Assembly: GCA_947462105.1 (NCBI GenBank)
Contig: CANHNJ010000008.1
Location: 1-64,000 of the forward strand
Length of the DNA stretch: 64,000 nt
Reading direction: 5' to 3'
From: Alphaproteobacteria bacterium
Lineage (GTDB): Bacteria > Pseudomonadota > Alphaproteobacteria > Micropepsales > Micropepsaceae
The notes under the pieces are model-generated. The model did not search any database. It was not told where the DNA came from and saw only the letters and a program-made list of their open reading frames with translations. Made by a program: the position numbers and the translations under genes. Shown here piece after piece: positions 29,921 through 39,349 of this stretch (the first letter of the stretch is position 1; every line of letters begins with the position of its first letter).

Positions 29921-30796
29921 ATGGCCCGGACAGTTCTCGGAATCATCGGCGGTTCCGGCGTCTATGACATCGAGGGCCTGGAAAATGCCCGCTGGCAGGC
30001 CGTCGCCAGCCCGTGGGGCGAACCCTCCGACCAGCTCCTTACCGGCACGCTGCACGGCGTCGATATGGTCTTCCTGCCGCGCCATGGCCGCGGCCACATC
30101 CAGACCCCCAGCAGCATCAATTATCGCGCCAATATCGACGCCCTCAAACGCATCGGCGTCACCGACGTTATTTCGGTCTCAGCCTGCGGCTCGCTGAAGG
30201 AAGAGCTGCCGCCCGGCACATTCCTGATGGCCGACCAGTTCATCGACCGCACCTTCGGGAGGCAGACCAGCTTTTTCGGCCCCGGCTTCGTGGCGCATGT
30301 GCCGATGGCGCATCCGGTCTGCCCGCGCCTGTCCGATGCGCTGACGCTGGCAGCGCGTGAGCAGAAGATCAGCCACGACCAGGGCGGCACCCACATCACC
30401 ATCGAAGGTCCGCAATTCTCCACCATGGCGGAAAGCGAACTCTATCGCGCCTGGGGCTGCAGCGTCATCGGCATGACGGCGATGCCGGAAGTCAAACTGG
30501 CCCGCGAGGCCGAGCTACCCTATGCCATCGTCGCCATGGTGACCGACTATGACTGCTGGCACCCCGATCATGACAGCGTCACCGTCGATGCCGTTGTGAA
30601 AGTGATGAAGGGCAATGGCGCCAATGCCCGCAAACTGATCGCCGCCGTGGCGGTCAAGCTGGGACCGGAACGCACACCTTCGCCGCTGGGCGTGGAAACC
30701 ATGCTCGACATGGCGGTGATGACGGCGCCGGAAAAGCGCGATCCTATACTGATGACGAAACTCGACGCGGTCGCTGGCCGCATCCTCAAAAAGTAA
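29921..30796 (+). CDS. mtaP: S-methyl-5'-thioadenosine phosphorylase
   Basis: Splits 5'-methylthioadenosine (by-product of polyamine and other SAM reactions) with phosphate into adenine and 5-methylthioribose-1-phosphate. 291 residues with [15 protein letters not shown], the phosphate-site [37 protein letters not shown] and [19 protein letters not shown]. The VTDYDCWHP motif distinguishes MTA phosphorylase from guanosine/inosine phosphorylases. It begins an operon with apt (which recycles the adenine), a GST, mtnA and an aldolase-dehydrogenase fusion. Confidence 0.95.
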   Translation: MARTVLGIIGGSGVYDIEGLENARWQAVASPWGEPSDQLLTGTLHGVDMVFLPRHGRGHIQTPSSINYRANIDALKRIGVTDVISVSACGSLKEELPPGTFLMADQFIDRTFGRQTSFFGPGFVAHVPMAHPVCPRLSDALTLAAREQKISHDQGGTHITIEGPQFSTMAESELYRAWGCSVIGMTAMPEVKLAREAELPYAIVAMVTDYDCWHPDHDSVTVDAVVKVMKGNGANARKLIAAVAVKLGPERTPSPLGVETMLDMAVMTAPEKRDPILMTKLDAVAGRILKK

Positions 30797-30809
30797 GCGG
30801 AGCAGCATC

Positions 30810-31337
30810 ATGGATTTCAAGGACGCCATCCGCACCATCCCGAACTATCCCAAGGACGGGATCATGTTCCGGGATATCACCACGCTCCTGGGCAATCCGC
30901 GCGCTTTCCGCCGCGCGGTGGACGAGCTGGTGCAGCCCTGGGCCGGTATCAAGGTCGACAAGGTGGCGGGGCTGGAAGCGCGTGGCTTCATCCTGGGTGG
31001 CGCCGTGGCGCACCAGCTTTCCACCGGCTTCGTGCCGATCCGCAAGAAGGGCAAGCTGCCCTTCAGTGTGATCGGCGAGGATTACGCGCTGGAATATGGC
31101 CAGGACCGGGTCGAAATCCACACCGACGCGATCAAGCCGGGCGACAATGTCCTGCTGATCGACGACCTGATCGCCACCGGTGGCACGGCGCTGGCGGGCA
31201 TCCGGCTGATGGAGCGGGCGGGCGCCAAGGTGATCGGCTGTTCCTTCGTCATCGATCTGCCGGAACTGGGCGGCGCCGACAGGCTTCGCGCCGGCGGCCA
31301 TCAGGTTCATTCGCTCGTGGCGTTTGAAGGTCACTGA
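30810..31337 (+). CDS. apt: adenine phosphoribosyltransferase
   Basis: Converts adenine and PRPP to AMP. 175 residues with [30 protein letters not shown], the [17 protein letters not shown] segment and the PRPP-binding [18 protein letters not shown]. It lies 13 bases after mtaP, whose product adenine is its substrate, so the pair recovers the purine of MTA. The GST follows after two bases. Confidence 0.96.
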   Translation: MDFKDAIRTIPNYPKDGIMFRDITTLLGNPRAFRRAVDELVQPWAGIKVDKVAGLEARGFILGGAVAHQLSTGFVPIRKKGKLPFSVIGEDYALEYGQDRVEIHTDAIKPGDNVLLIDDLIATGGTALAGIRLMERAGAKVIGCSFVIDLPELGGADRLRAGGHQVHSLVAFEGH

Positions 31338-31339
31338 CC

Positions 31340-31936
31340 TTGAAGCTCTATTCGAACACCGCTTCGCCGTTTGGCCGCAAGTGCAAGGTGATTGCGCACG
31401 AGCTTGGTGTGAAGCTGGAAATCATCCGCACCTTGCCGGTACAGGACCCGGAATTTCGCCGCGTCAATCCGCTGGGCAAGATTCCCGCGCTGGTGCTGGA
31501 TGACGGCTCGGTGCTCTTCGACTCTCCGGTGATCTGCGAATATCTGGACCGCAAAGGCGGCGGCAAATTCTTCCCCGCCGACACGATCTGGAAGGCCGCC
31601 ACCAACCGCTGGAAATCGCTGGGGTTGCAGGCGTTGGGCGACGGCATTTCCGACGCTGCCGTGGCGTATGTGATGCTGGGCCGCGAGCCCACGCCGCCGG
31701 AAGCCACCCGCGCCCGCCAACTGGCGGCGATCGAGGCCGGGCTGGACGCGGCGGAGCGCGCGAAGCTTCAGGACCCAGCCACCATTGGCGAAATCAGCAT
31801 CGCCTGTGCCCTGGGCTATGTCGAATTCCGCTTCCCGGAGCTTGATTGGAAGAGTTCCCGCCCAAAATTGGCAGCGTGGTACGCGCAGTTCTCGCAGCGG
31901 CCCTCCATGCTGGCGACGATTGCGGCCCAGCCTTAG
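31340..31936 (+). CDS. glutathione S-transferase family protein
   Basis: A 198-residue GST: thioredoxin-like half beginning MKLYSNTASPFGRKCKVIAH, the cis-Pro region NPLGKIPALVLDDGSVLFDS, ICEYLD, and an all-helical C-terminal half. The N-terminal TASPFGRK places it near the bacterial beta/nu-like types; the catalytic Ser or Cys is not certain. It starts with TTG two bases after the apt stop. Placement between apt and mtnA suggests, without proof, a role in handling a reactive sulfur-aldehyde of the pathway. Confidence 0.85.
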   Translation: MKLYSNTASPFGRKCKVIAHELGVKLEIIRTLPVQDPEFRRVNPLGKIPALVLDDGSVLFDSPVICEYLDRKGGGKFFPADTIWKAATNRWKSLGLQALGDGISDAAVAYVMLGREPTPPEATRARQLAAIEAGLDAAERAKLQDPATIGEISIACALGYVEFRFPELDWKSSRPKLAAWYAQFSQRPSMLATIAAQP

Positions 31937-31952
31937 AGACGGGTGGCGTAGA

Positions 31953-33038
31953 ATGAAAATCAACGGCAAGCATTACCGCTCGGTCTGGGCCATCGGCGAA
32001 GATGCCTTTGGCATTATCGATCAGACCAAACTGCCACATGCCTTCGTCACCATGACCATCCGTACCCCGGACGAGGCGGCGCATGCCATCGTCGCGATGC
32101 AGACCCGCGGCGCGCCGCTGATTGGCGCAGTGGGTGCCTATGGCCTGGCGCTGGCGGTGCGCGACGACGCCTCCGACGACGCCGTTAACAGGATGGTGGA
32201 GATGCTGGCGGAAACCCGGCCCACCGCCATCAACCTGAAATGGGCGCTGTGGCGCATGCGTGGCGCGCTGTTGAACCAGCCTCATGGCAAGCGGGTGCAG
32301 CTTGCCTGGGAAGAGGCGCAGAAGATCGCTGACGAAGACGTGGCGATGAGCGAAGCCATCGGTGCCAACGGCCTGAAGATCATCCAGGACATCGCGGCGA
32401 AAAAGCCGGGCGAGACGGTCAACATTCTGACCCATTGCAATGCCGGCTGGCTGGCGACGGTGGATTACGGCACCGCGCTGGCGCCGATCTACATGGCGCA
32501 TGACGCGGGCATCAAGCTGCATGTCTGGGTGGACGAAACCCGTCCACGCAACCAGGGCGCGGCGCTGACGGCGTTCGAGCTGGCCAGCCACGGCGTGCCA
32601 CATGCCATCCTGGTCGATAATGCCGGCGGCCATTTCATGCAGGCGGGGCAGGTGGACATGGTGATCGTCGGCACCGACCGCGTCACCGCCAATGGCGATG
32701 TCGCCAACAAGATCGGCACCTACCTGAAGGCGCTGGCGGCGCGGGATAACGGCATTCCCTTCTATGTGGCGCTGCCGTCTTCGACCATCGACTGGACGCT
32801 GGAATCAGGCCGCGACATTCCCATCGAGGAGCGCTCTTCCGATGAAGTGCTGAAAATGTCGGGCCGCCTGCCGGACGGTTCCGTGACCATCGTGGAAATC
32901 GCCGCCCCTGGTTCGGGCGCGGCCAATCCTGGCTTCGACGTGACGCCGTCGCGGCTGGTCACCGGCTTCATCACCGAACGCGGCACTTGCGCCGCCACCC
33001 CCGAAGGCTTGCGTAGCCTGTTTCCGGAAGAGAAATAG
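31953..33038 (+). CDS. mtnA: S-methyl-5-thioribose-1-phosphate isomerase
   Basis: Isomerises 5-methylthioribose-1-phosphate to 5-methylthioribulose-1-phosphate. 361 residues of the eIF2B-alpha-like fold. Catalytic C162 is in THCNAGWLAT and D242 in GTDRVTANGDVANKIG. It also has MQTRGAPLIGAVGAYGLAL and ETRPRNQGAALTAFEL. ATG 31953 follows a TAGA-rich spacer 16 bases after the GST stop. It is followed, with one base between, by the aldolase-dehydrogenase gene, which could use its product. Confidence 0.95.
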   Translation: MKINGKHYRSVWAIGEDAFGIIDQTKLPHAFVTMTIRTPDEAAHAIVAMQTRGAPLIGAVGAYGLALAVRDDASDDAVNRMVEMLAETRPTAINLKWALWRMRGALLNQPHGKRVQLAWEEAQKIADEDVAMSEAIGANGLKIIQDIAAKKPGETVNILTHCNAGWLATVDYGTALAPIYMAHDAGIKLHVWVDETRPRNQGAALTAFELASHGVPHAILVDNAGGHFMQAGQVDMVIVGTDRVTANGDVANKIGTYLKALAARDNGIPFYVALPSSTIDWTLESGRDIPIEERSSDEVLKMSGRLPDGSVTIVEIAAPGSGAANPGFDVTPSRLVTGFITERGTCAATPEGLRSLFPEEK

Positions 33039-33039
33039 G

Positions 33040-35097
33040 ATGCAAAGCCGCTGGTCCGATGCGGAAGCCCGCCAATATGTCGCTGACTATGCTGCGAAGG
33101 GTGTGAACGAGGATCTGGCGCTGCGTGTCTATACCACCCGGCTGCTGGGGCGCGATCCGGCGCTGGTGCTGCATGGCGGCGGCAATACCTCGGTGAAGAC
33201 CACCGTTCCCGACATGCTGGGCGATGCGGTGCCGGTGCTGTGCGTGAAGGGCAGCGGCTGGGACATGGGCGAGATCGAACCTGCGGGTCTTCCGGCGGTG
33301 CGACTGGAGCCCCTGCGCCGCTTGCGGACGCTGAACGCCCTGTCCGACGAAGACATGGTCAACCAGCAGCGCATCAACCTGCTGGATGCGGCCGCACCCA
33401 ATCCGTCGGTGGAAACACTCCTGCACGCCTTCCTGCCCAACAAATATATCGACCATGTCCATTCCACCGCCGTGCTGGCCCTGATTGACCAGTCGGATGG
33501 CGAGGCGCTGGCCCGCGCCGTCTATGGCGAGCGCGTCGCCTATGTGCCTTACGTCATGCCGGGTTTCGCGCTGGCCAAGGCCGTGGCCGATGTCTTCGAC
33601 AAGCATCCCAAGGTCGAGGGGCTGGTGCTGCTGCAGCATGGCATCTTCACCATGGGCGACACCGCCGAGCAGGCGTACGGCCGCATGATTGAATTTGTGA
33701 CGCTGGCAGAAGAGCGTCTGCAGCAGAACCGCAAGGCGCTGGCGCCGGCAGTATTGCCATCGGCGCTGGCGAAGCTGCCGGACATTGCGCCGATCCTGCG
33801 CGGCATGATTGCAATTCAGAAGGATGCCAATGCGGGCACCGCCAAGCGGCAGATACTGGAATTCCGCACCACTCCGGCGATCCTGGCCTATGTGAACGGC
33901 AAGGATGTCGCCCGCTACAGCCAGGTCGGCGTGGTGACGCCGGACCACACCATCCGCACCAAGAACTGGCCGCTGCTGGTGCCCGCGCCGGAAGCCGGAA
34001 AGCTGGGCGCTTGGGCCGTCGATGTGAAGGCGGCGTTGGACGTCTATGTGGCGCGCTATCACGCTTATTTTGCGGCCAACAATGCGAAAAGCCCGCTCAA
34101 GAAGACCGAACTGGATGCAGCGCCGCGTGTCATCTTGGTGCCGGGCATCGGCCTGTTCGGCGCTGGCGCATCGGCCAAGGATGCAGGCGTTGCCGCCGAC
34201 ATCGCTGAAAACACCGTGCAGGTCATCACTGACGCCGAGGCCATCGGTGAATATCGCCCCATCGACGAATACGACATGTTCGAGATGGAATACTGGTCGC
34301 TGGAACAGGCCAAGCTGGGCAAGACGGCGGAAAAGCCGCTGGCCCGGCAGGTCGCGGTTATCACCGGCGGCGCTTCCGGCATTGGCCTGGCAACCGCGAA
34401 GGCGATGGCAAAACAGGGCGCGGAAGTTGTCGTGCTGGACCGTTACGTGCAAGCCGCCCAGGCGGCGGCGAAGGCGATTGGGGCCACGGCGCTCGGCATT
34501 GCCTGCGATGTCACCGATGCGGCTTCGGTTAAGGTGGCTTTCGACGCCGTGGTCTCGAAGTTCGGCGGCGTCGATATCGTCGTCTCCAATGCGGGCGCGG
34601 CCTGGCAGGGCACCATTGGCACGGTAGATGACGAGACGTTGCGCAAATCGTTCGAGCTGAATTTCTGGGCGCACCAGTCGGTGGCGCAGAACGCCACCCG
34701 CATCATGCTGCAGCAAGGCACCTTTGGCTGCCTGCTGTTCAATACGTCGAAGCAGGCTGTCAATCCGGGCAAGGAATTCGGGCCTTATGGCCTGCCCAAG
34801 GCGGCGACCCTCTTCCTGGTCAAGCAATATGCGCTCGATCACGGCAAGGATGGCATCCGCTCCAACGCAGTCAATGCCGACCGCATCCGCAGCGGACTTC
34901 TCACCGACGAGATGGTGGCCCAGCGGTCTGCAGTGCGCGGCGTGTCCGAAGCCGACTATATGGCGGGCAATCTGCTGAAGCGCGAAGTCACCGCTGATGA
35001 CGTGGCCGATGCCTTCGTCTATCTCGCCACTGCGTCCAAGACCACGGCGGCGGTTGTCACCGTCGATGGCGGTAACATCGAAGCTTCTCTTCGCTAA
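33040..35097 (+). CDS. bifunctional class II aldolase / short-chain dehydrogenase fusion
   Basis: A 685-residue two-domain enzyme. The N-terminal zinc aldolase has VLHGGGNTSVK (H45), the HVH pair H139/H141 and LLQHGIF H200. The C-terminal SDR starts at about residue 435 with VITGGASGIGLATAKA, has SNAGAAW, S570 and the YGLPK active site Y583/K587. The architecture matches the RhaEW-type rhamnulose-1-P aldolase/lactaldehyde dehydrogenase. Placed directly after mtnA, the likely substrate is 5-methylthioribulose-1-phosphate, giving DHAP and methylthioacetaldehyde, which the SDR would then oxidise or reduce. Domain identities are firm; the substrate is inference. Confidence 0.85.
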   Translation: MQSRWSDAEARQYVADYAAKGVNEDLALRVYTTRLLGRDPALVLHGGGNTSVKTTVPDMLGDAVPVLCVKGSGWDMGEIEPAGLPAVRLEPLRRLRTLNALSDEDMVNQQRINLLDAAAPNPSVETLLHAFLPNKYIDHVHSTAVLALIDQSDGEALARAVYGERVAYVPYVMPGFALAKAVADVFDKHPKVEGLVLLQHGIFTMGDTAEQAYGRMIEFVTLAEERLQQNRKALAPAVLPSALAKLPDIAPILRGMIAIQKDANAGTAKRQILEFRTTPAILAYVNGKDVARYSQVGVVTPDHTIRTKNWPLLVPAPEAGKLGAWAVDVKAALDVYVARYHAYFAANNAKSPLKKTELDAAPRVILVPGIGLFGAGASAKDAGVAADIAENTVQVITDAEAIGEYRPIDEYDMFEMEYWSLEQAKLGKTAEKPLARQVAVITGGASGIGLATAKAMAKQGAEVVVLDRYVQAAQAAAKAIGATALGIACDVTDAASVKVAFDAVVSKFGGVDIVVSNAGAAWQGTIGTVDDETLRKSFELNFWAHQSVAQNATRIMLQQGTFGCLLFNTSKQAVNPGKEFGPYGLPKAATLFLVKQYALDHGKDGIRSNAVNADRIRSGLLTDEMVAQRSAVRGVSEADYMAGNLLKREVTADDVADAFVYLATASKTTAAVVTVDGGNIEASLR

Positions 35098-35124
35098 CAC
35101 GGCGCAAAAGGCGCGCCCCGGAAA

Positions 35125-36222
35125 TTACGTATTAAACCGGAAGTGCATGACGTCGCCATCGGCGACGACATATTCCTTGCCTTCCAGCCGGAACTTGCCC
35201 GCCTCGCGCGCGCCCGCTTCGCCCTTGCCCGCGACATAGTCGGGATAGGCGATGGTTTCGGCGCGGATATAGCCCTTCTCGAAATCGGTATGGATCACGC
35301 CCGCCGCCTGTGGCCCCTTGGAGCCGCGCGTCACGGTCCAGGCACGGGCCTCCTTCGGCCCCACGGTGAAGAAGGTCAGCAGGCCCAGCAATTCGTAACC
35401 GGCGCGGATCAGCTTGTTCAGGCCGGGTTCTTCCAGCCCCAGCGATTCCAGGAAATCGCCGCGTTCGGCGGCGGGCATCTGGGCGATCTCTTCCTCGATC
35501 TTGGCCGAGGTCACCACGCTGTGGGCGCCTTGCGACTTGGCCATCGCTTCAGCGCGGGCGGAAATGGAATTGCCGCTGGCGGCGGAGCCTTCCTCGACAT
35601 TCAGCACATACAGAACCGGCTTAGCCGTCATCAGGCCAAGCTGCGAATAGGGCGCGCGCTCTTCCGGGGCCAGTTCGGCCACGCGCGCGGGTTTGCCGTC
35701 ACGCAGCAGCACCAGCGCCTTGGTCATCAGAGCCAGCGCTTCTTTGGCTTCCTTCTCGCCGCTATTGGCTTTCTTCTCCAGCGGTTTCACGCGCTTTTCC
35801 AGGCTGTCCAGGTCGGCCAGCATCAGCTCGGTTTCCACCGTCTCGGCATCGGCGATGGGGTCGATCTTGTTTTCGACGTGGGTGATGTCGTCATCCTCGA
35901 AGCAACGCAGCACGTGCACCACCGCATCGACCTCGCGGATATTGGCGAGGAACTGGTTGCCCAGGCCTTCGCCCTTGGAGGCGCCGCGCACCAGGCCCGC
36001 GATATCGACGAAGGTGATGCGGGTGGGGATGATCTCCTGCGAACCGGCGATTCCGGCCAGCGTTTCCAGCCGGGGATCGGGCACCGCCACGTCGCCGACA
36101 TTTGGTTCAATCGTGCAAAATGGATAGTTGGCCGCCTGCGCCGCCGCCGTCTGGGTCAGGGCGTTGAACAGAGTGGACTTGCCGACATTGGGCAGCCCCA
36201 CGATTCCGCATTTGAAGCCCAT
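35125..36222 (-). CDS. ychF: YchF/Ola1 family ATPase
   Basis: A 365-residue Obg-related P-loop protein that binds ATP rather than GTP and is linked to ribosomes and redox stress. It starts MGFKCGIVGLPNVGKSTLFN, has DIAGLVRGASKGEGLGN, VLYVLNVEEGSA (in place of the G4 motif NKxD) and a C-terminal TGS domain (GVIHTDFEKGYIRAETI). Its start overlaps the pth stop by one base. It is convergent with the aldolase gene. Confidence 0.95.
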   Translation of the reverse strand: MGFKCGIVGLPNVGKSTLFNALTQTAAAQAANYPFCTIEPNVGDVAVPDPRLETLAGIAGSQEIIPTRITFVDIAGLVRGASKGEGLGNQFLANIREVDAVVHVLRCFEDDDITHVENKIDPIADAETVETELMLADLDSLEKRVKPLEKKANSGEKEAKEALALMTKALVLLRDGKPARVAELAPEERAPYSQLGLMTAKPVLYVLNVEEGSAASGNSISARAEAMAKSQGAHSVVTSAKIEEEIAQMPAAERGDFLESLGLEEPGLNKLIRAGYELLGLLTFFTVGPKEARAWTVTRGSKGPQAAGVIHTDFEKGYIRAETIAYPDYVAGKGEAGAREAGKFRLEGKEYVVADGDVMHFRFNT

Positions 36223-36836
36223 TACTCTTTTTCTTTCTTCGGTGGCTTGTCTGATTTTGGGGGCGCCGTCAGCAGCGCCACCTTGCTCATGAACCCGGTA
36301 TCGTCATCGCGCGCCAGCAGCGGGGCGGCCTGCACCATCGCGTCCACCAGCGGCTTCAGCCAGTCGATGTCGTCGCGATCGAAATTCGCCAGCACATGGT
36401 TCGTCACCAGGTGCTTTTCGCCGGGATGGCCAACCCCCAGTCGCACCCGGCGATAGTCCGGCCCCAGCGTCGCAGTGATGGAGCGTAGGCCATTCTGCCC
36501 GGCATCGCCGCCGCCGGTCTTCACTTTCACCTTGCCGGGTTCCAGGTCGATCTCGTCATGGATCACCACCAGCGATGTCAGTGGCAGCTTGTAGAAGCGC
36601 AGCACCGGGCCGACGCTGTCGCCCGACAGGTTCATGAAGGTCTGCGGCTTGAGCAGGTAGGTCTTGCGCCCGTCCAGCAGGCCTTCGCTGAGCAGTCCGT
36701 CGAATTTGGTCTTCCACGGCCCGAAACGATGCGCGGCGTGGATTTCGTCCACGACGATGAAGCCGGCATTGTGCCGGTTCTTCGCATATTGCGAACCAGG
36801 GTTGCCCAATCCGGCGATAAGGAGAGGCGTATCCAT
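36222..36836 (-). CDS. pth: peptidyl-tRNA hydrolase
   Basis: Releases peptides from dropped-off peptidyl-tRNA. 204 residues: LLIAGLGNPGSQYAKNRHNA (catalytic His in RHNAGF), KPQTFMNLSGDSV, VIHDEIDLEPGKVKVK and GGDAGQNGLRSI. Its C-terminal tail is Lys/Pro-rich and slightly long. It lies between rplY and ychF, a widely conserved trio on the minus strand. Confidence 0.96.
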   Translation of the reverse strand: MDTPLLIAGLGNPGSQYAKNRHNAGFIVVDEIHAAHRFGPWKTKFDGLLSEGLLDGRKTYLLKPQTFMNLSGDSVGPVLRFYKLPLTSLVVIHDEIDLEPGKVKVKTGGGDAGQNGLRSITATLGPDYRRVRLGVGHPGEKHLVTNHVLANFDRDDIDWLKPLVDAMVQAAPLLARDDDTGFMSKVALLTAPPKSDKPPKKEKE

Positions 36837-36869
36837 GACGGAGACGCCTCCCCGAAGCGCCAGGACTTC

Positions 36870-37601
36870 TTACTTCTTCGCCGCGGGCTTGGCGGCAGCA
36901 GCCGGAGCGGCCTTGGCGCCAGCAGCGGGCGCCTTGGCACCAGCGGCAGGCGCGGCGGCGGCACCAGCGGCAGGCGCGGCTTCGGCAGCCGGGCCATCAC
37001 CACCGGAGGCGGCGGCCTTCTGCTCTTCACGCACCGTGCTCGAGGCGACGATGGACGCGACGGTGAAGTCGCGGCCGCGGATCACGGGCTTGGCGCCTTC
37101 CGGCAGGCTCACGGCCGAGATATGCACGGTTTCGGCGATATCCAGCTTGGAGATGTCGACGATGATCTCGGTGGGAATGTGATCGGCCGGACAGATCAAC
37201 TCGATCTTGTGGCGCACGATGTTCAGCACACCACCCTTCTTCAGGCCGGGCGACTCGCCCTGGCCCTTGAAGTGGACGGGAATTTCGATGCGCACGCTGG
37301 CGCCCTGCGCCAGGCGCAGGAAGTCGACATGCACGGGGCGGTCCGAAACCGGGTCGAGCTGGACCTGGCGCGGGATCACGCGGGTCTTCTTGCCGCCTTC
37401 ATTCAGCATCAGCAGGCTGGTCAGGAAGGCGCCCTTCTCGATGGCGCGCTCCAGCGAGCGGGCGTCCACGGTGATGGTCTGGGGCTGGCTCTCGCCGCCA
37501 TAGATGATGGCGGGGACGAGGCCCTTCAGGCGGGCCTGGTAGGCCGGGCCCTTGCCCTTGTTGGCACGGGACTCGAAAGCAAGTTCTTGAATCTGCGTCA
37601 T
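36870..37601 (-). CDS. rplY: 50S ribosomal protein L25 (Ctc form)
   Basis: Binds 5S rRNA. 243 residues: the L25 domain (ELAFESRANKGKGPAYQARL, VPAIIYGG, RSLERAIEKGAFLTSLL) then the Ctc C-terminal domain to about residue 190. It ends in an unusual low-complexity tail of Ala/Pro/Gly/Lys repeats (…APAAGA…), about 45 residues, near-repeated at DNA level at 36876-36985. ATG 37601 fits the family. It heads the rplY-pth-ychF group. Confidence 0.95.
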   Translation of the reverse strand: MTQIQELAFESRANKGKGPAYQARLKGLVPAIIYGGESQPQTITVDARSLERAIEKGAFLTSLLMLNEGGKKTRVIPRQVQLDPVSDRPVHVDFLRLAQGASVRIEIPVHFKGQGESPGLKKGGVLNIVRHKIELICPADHIPTEIIVDISKLDIAETVHISAVSLPEGAKPVIRGRDFTVASIVASSTVREEQKAAASGGDGPAAEAAPAAGAAAAPAAGAKAPAAGAKAAPAAAAKPAAKK

Positions 37602-37731
37602 TTTTCCGCTCCTCTGGTTTCCAGACGCCGAAAGGCGCCCCGAAAAGACGCGCGGTGTGTAGCGGATGGGCCCCCCAAAGACAATCCTGCCGCTTGCCCC
37701 TAAGCTGGCGGCCTCGTTGAGGGGAGGGGGC

Positions 37732-38124
37732 ATGCAATATCTCGGTATTCCGGCTGCGGCCGTGGCGGCGTGGCTGATCGGCGCGGTCTATTACACTGCG
37801 CTGGGCAAGGCCTATCAGGCGGCGTTGGGCCAGAACCCCGACGACTGCAAGGACAAGAAGATGCCGCTGACGCCGCTGCTGGTCTGCTTGGGGGCGGAAC
37901 TGGTGATGGCGATTGCCTTTGCCTACATCCTGCCGCGCATGAGCGTGGTGGGCTGGAACTGGGGCGCGATGGTGGGCTTCTATATCGGCATCGGCGTCAT
38001 CGTGCCGACCACGGTGGTGAACAACATCTTCCCCGGCCGCAATTCGCGCCTGTCGCTGATCGACGGCGCGCACTGGGTGGGCGTTGCCACCATCATTGGC
38101 ACCGTGACGGGACTATTTGCTTAA
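37732..38124 (+). CDS. DUF1761 family membrane protein
   Basis: A 130-residue protein with four membrane helices, starting MQYLGIPAAAVAAWLIGAVY and containing YYTALGKAYQAALG, the DUF1761 signature. Function unknown. It has a strong ribosome site (GGGGAGGGGG) and sits on the plus strand, interrupting the otherwise minus-strand prs-rplY order common in relatives, so it may be an insertion. Confidence 0.8.
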   Translation: MQYLGIPAAAVAAWLIGAVYYTALGKAYQAALGQNPDDCKDKKMPLTPLLVCLGAELVMAIAFAYILPRMSVVGWNWGAMVGFYIGIGVIVPTTVVNNIFPGRNSRLSLIDGAHWVGVATIIGTVTGLFA

Positions 38125-38219
38125 ACTTGAGTTCGTCGCGCCATCGCTCACGTACGTCTTGTACGCATCGTTCCTGCTCACGCCACAAAATGCTGCGCGC
38201 GCCCGTTGGCGAGCGTGAA

Positions 38220-39179
38220 TTAATCAAACAGGCTCGACACCGACGCTTCATTGCTGATGCGGCGCATCGCCTCGCCAATCAGCGGCGCTATCGAGATGGT
38301 ACGGATATTGGGGCAGGTCCGCACTTCCTCGGCATGGGCGATGGAATCCGTCACCACCAGCGACTTGAGCTTGGAATTGCGGATGCGCTGTACCGCGCCG
38401 CCCGACAGCACGCCATGCACGACATAGGCATAGACGGCGGTGGCGCCGTTCGCCAGCAGGGCTTCGGCGGCGTTGCACAAGGTGCCGCCGGAATCGACGA
38501 TATCGTCCACCAGGACGCAGACCTGGCCTTCGACATCGCCGATGATGTTCATCACTTCGGATTCGCCTGCGCGCTCGCGGCGCTTGTCGACGATAGCCAG
38601 GTCGCTGCCCAGCCGCTTGGCGAGGCTGCGGGCGCGCAGCACGCCGCCGACGTCAGGCGACACCACCATCGGGGCGGTGTCGCCGATATAATCGATGATG
38701 TCGCGATGAATGACCGGCAGGGCGAAGAGGTTGTCGGTAGGAATGTCGAAGAAGCCCTGGATCTGCCCGGCATGCAGGTCGACCGTCAGCACGCGGTTGG
38801 CGCCCGCCTGGGTGATCAGATTGGCGACCAGCTTGGCGGAAATCGGCGTGCGCGGGCCGATCTTGCGGTCCTGGCGGGCATAGCCAAAATAGGGGATCAC
38901 GGCGGTGATGCGCCGCGCCGACGCGCGCCGCAGAGCGTCGATCATGATGAGCAGTTCCATCAGATTGTCGTTGGTGGGATAGCTCGTGGACTGGATCACG
39001 AACATGTCCTCGCCGCGGACATTCTCTTGCACCTCGACAAAGACTTCCATGTCGGAGAAGCGGCGCACGGCGGCCTTGACGAAGGGCAGGCCCAGATATT
39101 GTCCGATGGCCTCGGCCAGGCGCGGATTTGAATTGCCCGTGATGAGGCGCATTCCTCGCGAACCGTTCTGATCGCTCAT
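38220..39179 (-). CDS. prs: ribose-phosphate pyrophosphokinase
   Basis: Makes PRPP from ribose-5-phosphate and ATP, feeding purine, pyrimidine, His, Trp and NAD synthesis, and apt in this window. 319 residues: [63 protein letters not shown] and the PRPP loop [16 protein letters not shown] 39179 ([12 protein letters not shown]) was chosen; the next Met (MRLITGNSN) is also possible. Palindromic repeats lie just upstream. Confidence 0.96.
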   Translation of the reverse strand: MSDQNGSRGMRLITGNSNPRLAEAIGQYLGLPFVKAAVRRFSDMEVFVEVQENVRGEDMFVIQSTSYPTNDNLMELLIMIDALRRASARRITAVIPYFGYARQDRKIGPRTPISAKLVANLITQAGANRVLTVDLHAGQIQGFFDIPTDNLFALPVIHRDIIDYIGDTAPMVVSPDVGGVLRARSLAKRLGSDLAIVDKRRERAGESEVMNIIGDVEGQVCVLVDDIVDSGGTLCNAAEALLANGATAVYAYVVHGVLSGGAVQRIRNSKLKSLVVTDSIAHAEEVRTCPNIRTISIAPLIGEAMRRISNEASVSSLFD

Positions 39180-39196
39180 TGGCCCCTCCGCCCTTC

Positions 39197-39258
39197 GCTG
39201 GCCCGAGGGCCAGCTACGGGCACCTCCCCTTCGCAAGCGCTGACGCGCGCGGGGGAGG
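39197..39258. repeat. pair of palindromes upstream of prs
   Basis: GCTGGCCC (39197-39204) with GGGCCAGC (39207-39214), then CCTCCCC (39223-39229) with GGGGAGG (39252-39258) around a CG-rich inner part. Its two-hairpin form resembles the element at 11586-11666. Confidence 0.5.
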
Positions 39259-39349
39259 ATGCGCCGCAACAGTTTGATGACGGGCTTTTAGCGGTTGGGG
39301 CCTCGAGTCGCCAGCCTTTTTTCGCCGCACTGCGAAGGGCGAAACCCGC

